A program made the translations under genes and the position numbers. A stretch of 64,000 nt of DNA from an uncultured Flavihumibacter sp. GTDB taxonomy: Bacteria > Bacteroidota > Bacteroidia > Chitinophagales > Chitinophagaceae. The DNA is taken from NCBI GenBank assembly GCA_902168105.1, contig CABHOY010000016.1:25459-89458 (forward strand), written 5' to 3'. Shown piece after piece: positions 8,452 through 19,800 of this stretch (the stretch's first letter is position 1; each line of letters begins with the position of its first letter). The notes under the pieces are model-generated. The model saw only the letters and a program-made list of their open reading frames with translations. It searched no databases and had not been told where the DNA came from.

Positions 8452-9063
8452 TCAGACTTTCTGCAAACACCAGGTAGTCATGCATCGTAAGTTTTGTACG
8501 TTGGTGGTTTTTATAGGCTCGTGAAGCCGGGCGTTAAGGCTTTCAGTATATTGAAGCAGCAATTGTTGGTTAACTAAAAAACGTTCGCTGCCATCGGGCA
8601 AAAGATAGCGGCCATTACCAAGATCTTGTACCAGCGTTTCAATACCGATATCCGAAGCAAGCCTTGCAAATAAATATCCGCCAGGTTTCAGCACCCGCCA
8701 CATGGAGTGGATCATATCATGGAAGTGAGCAGGGCTTTTAGCGAAATGTAATACTGCACTGCTGATCACCAAATCGAAATAGTTATCATCAAAGGGCAGG
8801 TTTTCAGCAGAAGAAATTACAAAATTCTCTTTGGAATTATTAGGAGACAGTGTTGCTGATAATTCTCTGACTGCCGCTATTGCATCAGGATTAGGATCAA
8901 TGCCATACACATCATATCCGTTTCTTAAGAAGTAAATTAAGTTACGTCCACCTCCGCAGCCTGCGTCCAGTACCGTTTTACAATTATCATATGTTCCTTT
9001 AAGTAGCTGGTCAAAGAGGTAAATGTCTATATTCCCGTAAAGTTGCCGAATATCTGATTGCAT
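8452..9063 (-). CDS. Class I SAM-dependent methyltransferase
   Basis: A 203-aa methyltransferase. Motif I is clear (VLDAGCGGGRNL, residues about 32-43), followed by the acidic end of strand 2 (VYGIDPNPDAI) and a later FDLVISSAVLHFA block with WRVLKPGGYLFAR, typical of Methyltransf_11/25 small-molecule methyltransferases. The substrate cannot be inferred. It begins at 9063 and is not obviously part of an operon. Confidence 0.85.
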   Translation of the reverse strand: MQSDIRQLYGNIDIYLFDQLLKGTYDNCKTVLDAGCGGGRNLIYFLRNGYDVYGIDPNPDAIAAVRELSATLSPNNSKENFVISSAENLPFDDNYFDLVISSAVLHFAKSPAHFHDMIHSMWRVLKPGGYLFARLASDIGIETLVQDLGNGRYLLPDGSERFLVNQQLLLQYTESLNARLHEPIKTTNVQNLRCMTTWCLQKV

Positions 9064-9180
9064 GGATCAAAGTTAACGGATTAATCAGGATACTCAAGAA
9101 GTCTGGACGCGAAAAGCCTATCCGGATTGCTATAGCCATCTCGGGTTTCCGGATCATCAGAACATAGCAGACAATATTTG

Positions 9181-9768
9181 TCAGGAAAACTCGATAATGA
9201 CATAAGCTTCGAATGCCGCGGCATGCTCGTAAAAGGAAGCTAATTCCTGGTACTCTTCTTTAAGGTCGTCAAATGCTTCTGGGCCTTTCGGTTTATAGGC
9301 ATTTTTCTTTACATCCTCATAGTCATACTGCTCCCACAGCTGCTGAAAGGAAGTGGCTGATAAAAGACGGCTAATTAGCAGTACGTCCCTAACATCGATA
9401 TACGGTATATCGAAGCTACCAGTAAGCCACTTACCTTCAAAAAAATGAAGGACTGGTTCTCCTATTGACTGACAGTGTTTACTTAAAAGAAAATTCAACG
9501 TAGAGTAGCCAAGAATACGACTATGAAATTGGTAAGGCTTAGTGTTTTGTTCCGGATAATACCGAATTAGTTCGTGCGCTTCTTTAATACTTGCCAGCAG
9601 TTCTTGTTCAGCAGCATCTTTATTGTGTTCTCTTGCCCATTCTAATTCTTCCTCCAGGCACCCAGGTTGCCGGAGTTCGCGCAGCACGTACTCGTAGTAT
9701 GAATGTGTGGCTGCATTTTCAATTACTTCAAAATGTGGAACTGCTATCAGGCGAAGGTCTATTGCCAT
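9181..9768 (-). CDS. DUF1877 (YfbM)-like protein
   Basis: A 195-aa soluble protein. The C-terminal half follows the DUF1877/YfbM pattern as I remember it: a YIDVRDVLLISRLLSATSF block, a short region ending in a YKP turn, then DDLKEEYQELASFYEHAAAFEAYVIIEFS with the LxxFYxxAA helix and a final hydrophobic strand. The family has no firmly assigned activity. The first 60 residues are less typical. It lies just upstream of, and divergent from, the large operon, but nothing shows a functional link. Confidence 0.55.
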   Translation of the reverse strand: MAIDLRLIAVPHFEVIENAATHSYYEYVLRELRQPGCLEEELEWAREHNKDAAEQELLASIKEAHELIRYYPEQNTKPYQFHSRILGYSTLNFLLSKHCQSIGEPVLHFFEGKWLTGSFDIPYIDVRDVLLISRLLSATSFQQLWEQYDYEDVKKNAYKPKGPEAFDDLKEEYQELASFYEHAAAFEAYVIIEFS

Positions 9769-10137
9769 AAGTTAAATCAATTTCATAGATATACCGGTAT
9801 GCTCCGGGGGATAGGTAAATGTATTGCGAATATGTTAGCCAGACAATACTAAATTCTAAACGATGAATAGAAAAGAAACCTATGAGAGATTTCTTTTCCT
9901 CTTTAGCTGAATACTTAGTACGCACTACCAAATGAAATCGATTTCTAGCCACCTATCCCAAATCCACTACCTTTATTCATTAACAGTTTGTTAATATCAG
10001 AAATCTCTTTACATTCGTTTTCGTTAAAAAGATCTCAATACAAAGAGCCCCAAACGTTTGTAGTGACCCCGACGATGAGATTAACAAACGTACCCCCTCA
10101 AAGTATAAGGATCAGTATGTAGCATTATTCCATACAT
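9769..10137. other. Intergenic region upstream of the large six-gene operon
   Basis: This 369-bp divergent region carries the probable promoter of the operon (listed separately) and leaves about 120 bases of 5' leader. A minus-strand open frame at 9728-9952 overlaps the DUF1877-like start and looks non-coding. Confidence 0.4.
9988..10017 (+). promoter_or_regulatory. Putative promoter of the six-gene operon
   Basis: TTG at 9988-9990, a 19-bp spacer, and TACATTCG at 10010-10017, one mismatch from the Bacteroidota TAnnTTTG element. The first start codon of the operon is at 10138. Confidence 0.4.
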
Positions 10138-13100
10138 ATGAGCAACACCGCAGGAACCCTGGAACAGCTGGCGCTGAAGCTGGCGGATATTTTACGTCCA
10201 TTAGGTACGCATTTGCAACAGGCAAATGCAGCCGCGTTTTTCCGTGATCTCGGGATCGTTGTCCCTGGTAACACAATTGGGACAATCGCCAACGATCTCA
10301 AACAGGTCATTACCAAAGTAGACGCATTAATAGATAGATCAACAGAACTTCTCGACGCCATAACGGCTGAAGATGCCGCTGCTATTATCAGCAAAGGAAA
10401 AGACATCATTCCGCTGATCACAGGATTAATCAATAGCCTCACATCTATCAAAACTGCTCTTGACAACCTTCAGATTCCCAATGTAAACGACCTGCCATTG
10501 AATGCAGTCAACCTGCTGCTGGTGCGTTACCTCGAACAAGTGCCTGGCCTCTTGGCCGCATTGGAGTTTACTAATGTGCTGACGCTAACAATACACAATC
10601 CCGGCTCTGAAAATGAGCAGCAACCTGAATATACAACCTACAATTTCAATCTCAATAAACTTGCAGCCTGGTTAGGCAATGCCGGCAAAGAATTCAAGAA
10701 CACCTACGGCTGGGGCGACGGAAACTTCGACGGCAAACTGCTATTCTCACGCTTGTCGCAGATCCTGGCAAATATCAACATGCCGGCCTACTATGAAGAA
10801 GTAGCATCTTTAGGCAAGCTGGATATGGGCGTGCTGGAGGCAAGCGTAAAAACCGATGTACAGCCCCGTGGCATTTTGCTCAATACTTATATGGGCTTCA
10901 ATACCGGCGCACAGCAAATAACGGATGGCGACTGGAAAGTAAACACAAAAGTAGAAGCGTCATTGCCCGGTGAATTCGGATTGCTGATTCAGCCGAATGG
11001 CAATATTAATATCATACCGGCTTCTCCGAATGGCGCTATCCAGGGTGCTGTATCTGCGGATGTAACTGGTAAGAAAGTAAATGGTCAGCCTTTCCTGCTC
11101 ATCGGCCAGACAAGTGGAAGCCGTTTCGAGATAGGAGAGGTCACAATAGCATCAGGTGCACAGCTGAGTTGGAACCAGGCGCAGAAAAAGGCCAGCGGCA
11201 ATTTCAGGCTAGAAGCCAATATCAAAAAGTGTAAGATCGTCATAGATCTTGGCAGCGCCGACGGATTCCTGAAAGATATCCTGCCGGTTGAGAAGATCAC
11301 TACCGAGTTTGATCTTAAAGCCGGTGTATCCAGCGAGACGGGCTTCTACATAGCAGGTAGCAGCGCCCTCGAAATTGACCTGCCCTGTCATTTTCAGATT
11401 GGGCCGGTGGCCTTCGAAGGACTAAGCATTGCCATCAGTCCGAAAGACGGAAAGATCCCCGTGGCAATTGGGGCCGATATAAAAGCGGCGCTTGGCCCGA
11501 TTACAATAGCCGTGCAGGATATGGGCGCTACTGCGGCCTTTTCTTTCCCGCCTTCCAGAAACGGTAACCTCGGTCCCTTACAGCTGGATATCGGCTTTAA
11601 ACCACCTAAAGGAGTAGGTCTGAGTATAGACGCCGGCATTGTAAAAGGCGGCGGTTTTCTGTTGCTGGATGCAGATAAAGGAGAATATGCCGGCGCACTT
11701 GAATTGAGTATCAAAGATACCTTGCAGGTAGCTGCTATCGGTATCATCAATACTAAGATGCCCGATGGCAGTAAAGGCTTCTCCCTGCTTGTGATCATCA
11801 GCGCTACGTTTACGCCTGGTATTGCATTGGGCATGGGCTTCTTCCTCGGCGGACTGGGAGGTATGCTCGGCATTCACCGTACCATTCACGTGCAGGCCTT
11901 GCAGGATGGCGTACGTAACAACAGCATCGGTCATATATTGTTCCCCAAAGATGTGGTGGCCAATATGAATACGCTGCTGCCGCAGATCAAAGCAATATTC
12001 CCCGTGCAAAAGGATCAGTTCTTTATCGGACTGATGGCAAGGATCACCTGGGGAGTGCCCACACTGGTAAGCCTCGATTTCGGCCTGGCAATAGAGTTTT
12101 CCAACCCCGTACGCCTGGTTATACTTGGCGTACTAAAAGTGGTACTGCCCACAGAAGATGCAGCTATTTTACGCCTTCAGGTAAACTTTATAGGCGTTAT
12201 TGATTTTGACAAACAATACCTTGCCTTTGATGCAAGCCTCTATAATTCACGGATCCTCACCTTCGCCCTGGGTGGCGATATGGCACTGCGTTTAAGCTGG
12301 GGCGCCAACAAAGCGTTCCTGATGTCTGTAGGTGGTTTCCACCCGGCTTTCAGGCCGCCGCAGGAACTGCGTGTGCCCAACCTCAAACGGCTCACGCTGA
12401 CCATCATGAGCGGTAATCCCAACCTGGTGCTGACCGCTTATTTCGCCGTCACCTCCAATACCGTGCAGTTTGGCGCGAAGATAGATTTCCGCTATAAGGT
12501 AAGTAAGTTCAGCGTAGTCGGTTATCTCCTGTTTGATGTACTGTTCCAGTTCTCACCGTTTAAATTTATAGCACGTATTGCCGCCGGATTGGCTGTAAAA
12601 CTGGGCAGCAGTACAATACTCTCAATAGATCTTGACTTCACACTTTCTGGTCCTACGCCATGGAATGCGCGCGGTACCGCCTCCTTCTCGATACTGTTCT
12701 TCAGTGTGAAGGTACGGCTGAATGTTACCTGGGGCGAATCACAGAACGTAATAGAGCCAAGTATTCCAGTACTGCCACGTATCGTGGAGGCGCTCAACCT
12801 CGACGCTAACTGGAGCGCCGAACTGCCGCCTAACCGGGCTAACCTGGTAACACCAGGTAAAATAACACCGGCTGCTGGTGAGATTATCCTGCTGCCATAT
12901 GGATCGCTGAAAGTAAGTCAGACCATCCTGCCCCTGAAGATGGAAATTCAGCGCTTCGGCAATAACAAACCCCAGGACCTTAAAAACGCAGACATCACTG
13001 CCTTTACATTGGGCGGAGTAGCAATGCAGCTGGAAGAGGTGAAAGAGTCCTTTGTGCCTTCAGCATTCAAAAATCTGTCAGACAATGACAAGCTCAAATC

Positions 13101-13524
13101 TCCTTCATATACACATGAAAAAGGCGGCGTAAAGGGAGTGGATACCAGCACCCGTCTGTCCATGAACTATGGCGTTAATCGCGAAGTACAGTACGAGGTG
13201 AAAGTGTCAGACCTTGATCGTTATGATGGAGATGACTTTGAAATAGATATAGAAATGTTCAAGCTAATGGCCCTGGGAGGCGCTGTCAGCAAATCGCCGT
13301 TAAGCCGGGAAAATAAAGAGAAACAGTTCAAAGCTGTGAATGCAGCCGATCTGTTCGATGAAAAATTTGTTCTCGTAGATAATGCAACGCTTACACAGTA
13401 TGCGCCGATAGACTTTGCAGGCGGTACCCGTGCCGCTGCCGATGATGCGCTCAACGCCCTATTGCATGCTGATCCGGCTTTGAAAGGCAGGATAAGTGTT
13501 GCGCCATTGTATGACCTCGTATAA
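10138..13524 (+). CDS. DUF6603-domain protein, first gene of the large operon
   Basis: A 1128-aa protein. Residues 1-110 are helical (two LPLITGLINSL-type amphipathic segments). Residues about 230-900 are a long succession of short beta strands with alternating hydrophobic residues and Gly-rich turns (for example KPPKGVGLSIDAGIVKGGGF and FTPGIALGMGFFLGGLGG), which matches what I know as DUF6603. After residue 900 the sequence becomes more polar and ends in a small helical region. There is no signal peptide or canonical membrane helix. The family has no known function; the strand pattern suggests a large amphipathic beta scaffold. The next gene follows after 17 bp. Confidence 0.7.
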   Translation: MSNTAGTLEQLALKLADILRPLGTHLQQANAAAFFRDLGIVVPGNTIGTIANDLKQVITKVDALIDRSTELLDAITAEDAAAIISKGKDIIPLITGLINSLTSIKTALDNLQIPNVNDLPLNAVNLLLVRYLEQVPGLLAALEFTNVLTLTIHNPGSENEQQPEYTTYNFNLNKLAAWLGNAGKEFKNTYGWGDGNFDGKLLFSRLSQILANINMPAYYEEVASLGKLDMGVLEASVKTDVQPRGILLNTYMGFNTGAQQITDGDWKVNTKVEASLPGEFGLLIQPNGNINIIPASPNGAIQGAVSADVTGKKVNGQPFLLIGQTSGSRFEIGEVTIASGAQLSWNQAQKKASGNFRLEANIKKCKIVIDLGSADGFLKDILPVEKITTEFDLKAGVSSETGFYIAGSSALEIDLPCHFQIGPVAFEGLSIAISPKDGKIPVAIGADIKAALGPITIAVQDMGATAAFSFPPSRNGNLGPLQLDIGFKPPKGVGLSIDAGIVKGGGFLLLDADKGEYAGALELSIKDTLQVAAIGIINTKMPDGSKGFSLLVIISATFTPGIALGMGFFLGGLGGMLGIHRTIHVQALQDGVRNNSIGHILFPKDVVANMNTLLPQIKAIFPVQKDQFFIGLMARITWGVPTLVSLDFGLAIEFSNPVRLVILGVLKVVLPTEDAAILRLQVNFIGVIDFDKQYLAFDASLYNSRILTFALGGDMALRLSWGANKAFLMSVGGFHPAFRPPQELRVPNLKRLTLTIMSGNPNLVLTAYFAVTSNTVQFGAKIDFRYKVSKFSVVGYLLFDVLFQFSPFKFIARIAAGLAVKLGSSTILSIDLDFTLSGPTPWNARGTASFSILFFSVKVRLNVTWGESQNVIEPSIPVLPRIVEALNLDANWSAELPPNRANLVTPGKITPAAGEIILLPYGSLKVSQTILPLKMEIQRFGNNKPQDLKNADITAFTLGGVAMQLEEVKESFVPSAFKNLSDNDKLKSPSYTHEKGGVKGVDTSTRLSMNYGVNREVQYEVKVSDLDRYDGDDFEIDIEMFKLMALGGAVSKSPLSRENKEKQFKAVNAADLFDEKFVLVDNATLTQYAPIDFAGGTRAAADDALNALLHADPALKGRISVAPLYDLV

Positions 13525-13541
13525 CCTCATAAAGCACTACT

Positions 13542-16500
13542 ATGACAGCAATATATGGTTTCATCCCCTGGGTAAGGCAAGGCATTGCTGCCCGTATAGC
13601 CGAACCGGATACCCTCGCGCTAAATGATGGTACGGCCATGGAAAGGGCTGGGATGGAAGCCCGGCTTACCCTTCAATACACCGGAAAGAATGATCAGTCG
13701 AAGCAACAGCAGGTGACAAAGAATATTCGTATCATGGGTCCCGGTGATGTGCAGGGTATCAGTACAAAAGCGATCGTACGTACCGAGCCTCGTAAGGGCG
13801 TCAGTAATTTTGAAGCGAACAATCTTGCTTATATAGAATTCTACGAAGAGGATTTTCTCTGGCGTTATACGCCCGCAACGGCTGTCACACCGACACCGGC
13901 CAATACACGGCTTCGTCCCTGGCTGGCATTGATAGTGCTGAAGGAGGATGAATATCTGCTTAAATCATCCGCCGCTGGCGCATTGCCCTATATATCCGTA
14001 GAGGCAGGCAGTTTTGCGAATGCGTTTCACAATGAAAAAGATGCCTGGGCCTTTGCACATGTGCACATGAACAACAAGCTGGATCACCTGAATGTGGTGG
14101 GCGAGTTGCAGAATGAAGTGAACAGTGAAGTAAATGCAAATCCGGATGTAGCGGTAAGCCGCCTGTTATGTCCCCGTAAACTGGCCCGTAATACTGCTTA
14201 TACCGCTTTCCTGATACCCGCTTTTGAAACCGGCCGCCTGGCTGGCTTAAGGTTGCCTACCGACGCTATAAAGGCCCAGGCGCCATCCTGGAAGAAAGCG
14301 AATATGAACAATGCAGCACGCTTACGTTCATACGATTTTCCGGTATACTACCAATGGAACTTCCGTACGGCAGAATATGGCGACTTTGAAAGCCTGGTGT
14401 CTATGCTGAAACCTATCGTTACAGAGGCTGAAGCAGGCGAAATGCCGATGGATATCCGCTATCCGGGCTTTAACCTTTCACCCGCAGGCGCAGGCTCCAA
14501 AACGATCAGCATGGATGCTGCCCTGCAGCCACCGGCCTATCAACGCCCTGCCTGGCCTGCAAATAACGACGATAAGGATACGATCAATAAACTGCGTGAT
14601 CTCCTGAACCTTTCTGCCGATCTGGTAGATGCTAACGCTGTCGTCTCAACCCAAAACCATCCTTTTTTTGATAATGCTACCATTGGCGACGATCCCTTAC
14701 TGGTACCGCCTGTATACGGCGTGTGGCATGCCCAGGCAAAGAAGCTGGGTACGCCGGGTAACTATCCCTGGGTGGAAACGCTCAACCTCGATTTCCGTTT
14801 CCGGGCCGCTGCCGGATTAGGAGCAACCGTCATCCAGCAACATCAGGAGGACTTCATGAACCGCGCCTGGCAGCAGGTGGAAAAGGTGAATGAAGCCAAT
14901 CGTCGCATCCAGGAAGCCGCAATGGCCCGGATGATCAATCATGCCATCTTTAAAAAACACTTGGTGAATGCCGGCAATGACAGGGCTGTGATGATGACAA
15001 ACCCGGTACAGCACCTCATTAAATTTGCCGGTAATACCCAAACCTTACAACAACACTTTATAGAAAGCCGTATACCGGTTGCTGTTAAATCAGCAGCTTT
15101 CCGGAGAATTACCCGCCCGGGTAATAAGACTGCCCTCAGTAGCATGAAGGCAAGCGGCTTGCAGAAGTCCTTCAAAAGCCTCGGCAACAGCACAGGACTG
15201 CTGGACATGAGCAATGTCGTAAAACTGTTCAACCGCAATGAGAATCTGAGCGGCGCACTCACCACGGCTAAAGTGAAAACTGCACCATTAGGCAGCTTGT
15301 CTACCACTGTTATAGGTGAACAGGTACAGGTTGCAATTGATAAATACGAGGCGGACATCGTCGCTAACGCGAAAGAGGTGTTCATAAAGATCATACAGGA
15401 AAAAGTAATGACGCCCAATGCAGCCTTATACAAGGGACCATTGCTGTCCGCCATTGACGGCAGGCCCGGCGTAAGCGTGAATGTCAAGGCAAAAGCAACA
15501 GAGCTGGCAAACGCGATCATTATTTTTCCGATCTCCAGGAATGCAGACGGGCAGGCTATCATTACCATCCTGGATGGCCCTTTTGCTGCTTTCTTTAACG
15601 ATGGCATCGCAGCCAAAAGCTATAATGATATTATCCTCAAGAACCAGGCGCCGTTGGATGTTAATGCCATCAGGGCAATTAGTACCATCAACGAGGTCAA
15701 AGCCCTGCAGGAGGCATTTCAGAAATTTACCGGTATAGTAGGAGAGCTGCCACAGGCCAGTGCTCAGCCGGTATTTAATGCAGTCGACACAATTGCTACC
15801 GGAATTTTTGATAAGTTGAATCCTGTAACAGCCGTGACTAAACGGCTGGCATCAACCATCAGGGTGTGGAAGAATAACGCCTATGTGCCGCTACAGCAAC
15901 TGAAACCTGTTATGGCCTATCCGGAATTCCACGAGGCCGTATATACCTACCTGCTGTCCCTTTCGAAGAATTATATCTTACCCAATATTGCAAAACTTCC
16001 CAACAACTGCCTGACACTCCTGGAGACTAACCAATCCTTCATAGAAGCCTTTATGGCGGGCATGAACCATGAAATGGCGAGAGAGCTGCTGTGGCGCGAA
16101 TATCCTACAGATCAGCGGGGCTCTTACTTCCGGCAGTTCTGGAGTATTACAGATCAGCTATTGCCCGACAGTGATCCGGAAAAACAGCTGGATATTAAAC
16201 GCATGCCTGAGTGGAAGACGGCAATGGGCACTCACAGCCCACGCCTGAATAGTAGTACGCTGGTGCTGGTAGTTAGGGGAGAGCTGCTGAAGAAATATGC
16301 CAATACCATGGTATATGCACAGCAGGCGGAATACAATGCAACAGACGCTTCCCTGCCACGTAAGCTCAAAGGTGGTATCAACTCAACGCAAACGAAATTC
16401 CCACTGTTCAAGGCAGATATTGATCCTGATATCACCTTGTTCGGTTTCGACTTTACAGAAGAACAGGCGAGAGGCGACAGGATTGAAACGCCCGGCGGTA

Positions 16501-16835
16501 GCACCCAGGGTAAGAATCCCGGCTGGTTCTTTGTCTTTAAGGAAAGACCTGGTCAGGTGAAATTTGGACTGGATGACTATACAGATGCTTTAGGTAACAC
16601 TGACGATATGCCTGTAGGAAATCCACAGACCTGGAATGACCTCAGTTGGGAGCACCTGGTCGATAACAAAGAACAATTGCAGTCTTATCATATCAGTTTC
16701 AATGAATCGGTAACGATACAACAACCCGCTGGTCAGCCGCTGTGGAATAGCAATTCGGCCGACCTGGCAGCTATCCTGTTCCAGAGTCCTGTGCTGTTTG
16801 CACGTCACGCCGCAGAGATGTTGCCTGAATCATAA
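13542..16835 (+). CDS. Uncharacterised 1097-aa protein of the large operon
   Basis: Soluble, no signal peptide. Recognisable blocks are MGPGDVQGIS near residue 65, NNLAYIEFYEEDFLWRYTPA near 95, RLRPWLALIVL near 125, LLWREYPTDQRGSYFRQFW at about 849-867, and PGWFFVFKERPGQVKFGLDD near 990. I recall very similar phrases from unnamed proteins of other bacteria, including actinobacteria, always without a function; this is memory, not a search. The middle region (450-800) is mainly helical. Spacing to its neighbours is 17 and 31 bp, so it is translated as part of one operon and probably contributes to one complex. Confidence 0.7.
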   Translation: MTAIYGFIPWVRQGIAARIAEPDTLALNDGTAMERAGMEARLTLQYTGKNDQSKQQQVTKNIRIMGPGDVQGISTKAIVRTEPRKGVSNFEANNLAYIEFYEEDFLWRYTPATAVTPTPANTRLRPWLALIVLKEDEYLLKSSAAGALPYISVEAGSFANAFHNEKDAWAFAHVHMNNKLDHLNVVGELQNEVNSEVNANPDVAVSRLLCPRKLARNTAYTAFLIPAFETGRLAGLRLPTDAIKAQAPSWKKANMNNAARLRSYDFPVYYQWNFRTAEYGDFESLVSMLKPIVTEAEAGEMPMDIRYPGFNLSPAGAGSKTISMDAALQPPAYQRPAWPANNDDKDTINKLRDLLNLSADLVDANAVVSTQNHPFFDNATIGDDPLLVPPVYGVWHAQAKKLGTPGNYPWVETLNLDFRFRAAAGLGATVIQQHQEDFMNRAWQQVEKVNEANRRIQEAAMARMINHAIFKKHLVNAGNDRAVMMTNPVQHLIKFAGNTQTLQQHFIESRIPVAVKSAAFRRITRPGNKTALSSMKASGLQKSFKSLGNSTGLLDMSNVVKLFNRNENLSGALTTAKVKTAPLGSLSTTVIGEQVQVAIDKYEADIVANAKEVFIKIIQEKVMTPNAALYKGPLLSAIDGRPGVSVNVKAKATELANAIIIFPISRNADGQAIITILDGPFAAFFNDGIAAKSYNDIILKNQAPLDVNAIRAISTINEVKALQEAFQKFTGIVGELPQASAQPVFNAVDTIATGIFDKLNPVTAVTKRLASTIRVWKNNAYVPLQQLKPVMAYPEFHEAVYTYLLSLSKNYILPNIAKLPNNCLTLLETNQSFIEAFMAGMNHEMARELLWREYPTDQRGSYFRQFWSITDQLLPDSDPEKQLDIKRMPEWKTAMGTHSPRLNSSTLVLVVRGELLKKYANTMVYAQQAEYNATDASLPRKLKGGINSTQTKFPLFKADIDPDITLFGFDFTEEQARGDRIETPGGSTQGKNPGWFFVFKERPGQVKFGLDDYTDALGNTDDMPVGNPQTWNDLSWEHLVDNKEQLQSYHISFNESVTIQQPAGQPLWNSNSADLAAILFQSPVLFARHAAEMLPES

Positions 16836-16866
16836 TCATAACCCTGATCTTTTAATGTAGCGATAT

Positions 16867-19800
16867 ATGCCCAATACGATCTCAGCCCAATTCTATACAG
16901 ATCCCCAGATAGCAGCTATACGAAGTAACCTGCAACAGAAAACAGACGGTTACCCCTTCCTGTTGCTGCCAGTGCGCATAGAGACGAGGTTTAACCAGAC
17001 GACCCGTGTGTTGGGTGTCTCGCAGCAGTTCTCCGTAGAACAGGCAATGCAGGCATTGGGCGACCTGCACGTGTCAGCCATCCATGCACATAAGAGTATT
17101 ACAGGTCCTGGCATACGCACGGTACAAGGCAATGCGCAGAAACTGTTACTTGCCTTTAAAGATCTGCCGCCGCTACTCTCTACACAAGAGAAAGGCTGGT
17201 TGAAACAGCTGGCTTTTGATTTCAGTCAGGATGCGCAGTTCCTGGTCAGCAAAGCACCTGCAGGCCTGCGGGCAGATGCAACGCTGCTGGATAACGTCCG
17301 CAAGCAGCTGTTACAGACCATTGATGATCGCAAAGTGCTACAAGCGCAGCAACTGCCGGAAGCAAGAGCTTTGGTCGACAACTTTACAAGCATACTGAAG
17401 GAACTGCAGCTGTTGAATGGTGGGCCGGGTAAAACACCTTACTATAACTTCAAGAATAAGAAGTCGCTCTACGGACATGTAACCAGGACCATACAGCAGG
17501 CACGCAAGTTTGTAGAAGACCTGCCCGCAGGCATCAGGGGCATTCCCTATATCAAAAAGAATCAGACCGATCGTATAGCAGCACTGAAAGAACAGGTAGC
17601 CACACAACTGGCCCGCCTTGAAGGCTCCCTGGCTACCATTCACCCGGATGCAGCCTGGAAAAGCTTTGCCACCCGCACTGTCAAAGAACAGATACGGCCG
17701 TTAGCAGATGCCCTCGCCCGTTTTGAAAGAGAGATGCTGCCTTCTTTACGTGCTATTCCTCCAGCGCCGGAAAAACAGACCGGCGATCTCTATTTCCTGG
17801 GCATCAAAACACTGATAAAGATCCGCCGCCTGAACCAGGAATCAAAAAGAGGTTATGAAACCCTGAAACGGTTCAAGAAATACATCACACCACAGATCAA
17901 CGCACTCGCTGCCGGCATAAAACAAGAGATCAGTGAATCAAAACCCGAGCAAGGTAAATTGATGAAAGACCTCTATGCAGCTATTGCTGGCGAGTTAAAT
18001 ACCGCGACCTCTAACGTGAAGCAGTACGCCGCCAAAAACACGTCTCAGGCTTATGGTAAGAAGCAGCTGCTGGAGTTTTTCTCGGCAGAGGCAATGCCCA
18101 TAGTGGAAACGCTTGGCGGGAAAACAGGTAAGGAGGTGCCGGTAACTTTAAAAAGCATCGCTGTTTATCAGCTGATGGTTCGCATATTCCCCGATGATAT
18201 TTTTGTGGATACGCACGAGCCGGAACTGACGGCGGAAGAACTGGCCGCCGGTAAGGCCTTCTGGAAATACTGGTGGATAGCTAGTAATGACAGTGACCAG
18301 GAAACAGCAGCATGGGATAACCTCTGTGCTGCACTGGGACTCAGCAGAGCGGCATGGGTGGTGCGTTGCCTGAACCCTGTCCTCGATCCGACTTCCGAAA
18401 ATTTCAATGCCAAACAGAATAAGCCGTCTCTGAAAACCATCGATGCGATCGCATTGCTGAACAGCGTTGCAGATAAGTTAGCTGAAGCGCCGCAGGACAA
18501 GACGGCGAAAGAACTGTTTGCATGGTTTGCGACTAACTCCAGTTTTCTAACGGGCATTAAAACATCATTGAACGGAGTAGTGCAGCACTTCACTGCTCAA
18601 CAGGAACAGGACTACCTGGTGGAAAAAGTAAAGAGCGTCCTGCTACAGATCAAAGCATTATTTAGCTATATAGATATAAAGCGCAATGAACTGTCCCCGG
18701 CAGATAAAACTACTTATCAGATGCAATGGGCACAAGTCTACTTTATTGGGATGGACCTCTATGATGTGCAGGCTCATTGCAACGCTATAAAGGCACTCCC
18801 ACTGAGAGAGTTCGCAGCAGCATTGCCCGATCCCTTCGTTTTTCCGGACGTACCTCTTAAAACAGCAGCATGGTCGAAGGCGCCTGTCGCAAAAGCGCTC
18901 CCGCAACGCTTTGTGGTAGTAACTATGCAGGGCGGCACTTGTCAGCATATTGCCGTTACTAAACCAGTATCTTATCCTTTACAGCTGGGCCTCGATCCTG
19001 CTAACTTCGACAACGGTAATCTTTACCAGATAGATAATAGTGGCAACCTGCAGGTAGAACCGGGACTGCAATGGATGACCGATTATGCGCAGGCCGTTGA
19101 AAAAGGCATGGCTATTACCATTGAAATATCAGGCGCCCAATATGATACAGGGTTTGATAAAGTAATAGTGCTAGGCGTAAACGAGGGTACTGTCAACCAG
19201 TCCAGGGATGCATTTGAGGATCTTATCACCAGCCATATTTATAGTGTGGATGGAATGGAGTTCCTTAAAACAGGTACGCCTACTAATAATACCCAGGATC
19301 GGAACTCCGGTTTCGAACCGGAAGGAGATGCCCGTCAGCGTTATGAGATCGAAGTAAACGGAAAACCTATAAAAGGGGGCGACGCTGATAAATGGAAGAT
19401 GGCTGACGGTGATTATTTTTCCGTGTTACTGGGCCTCGATAATTATAAAGTAAAACATGTCAGTAACGTTGACAACCTGGAAGTGGCCAACGCCCTGGCT
19501 ATGAACCGCAGTCTCTGGGGCGCTACACTCGGGCATTACATGGAAGAAATGTTTGACGGTGTTTTTACTTATGATAATATCCGCCGCACGGAAGAGTTCT
19601 TTACCAACTACGTAACGGGCCGGGGCATGTTGCCATCCTTCCGTATTGGTACGCAACCTTACGGGATATTAACCACCACCGCTTATTCAAAACTGAAACT
19701 CTATAATACGCCTTTGCCGGCAGTGTCACATAATGATATGCTTGCGGTAAAGCCATGGAGCGGGGGAGTAGTAGAATCGCAGCTGCAGCAGCGTTTTGAA

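Noticed and set aside
9728..9952. Seventy-four-residue minus-strand frame before the large operon
   Set aside because: It overlaps the DUF1877-like gene in another frame and has non-coding composition.
14939..15616. Minus-strand open frame of 225 aa inside the 1097-aa gene
   Set aside because: Antisense to a clearly coding gene, with Ser/Leu/Ala-rich low-complexity composition typical of shadow frames.
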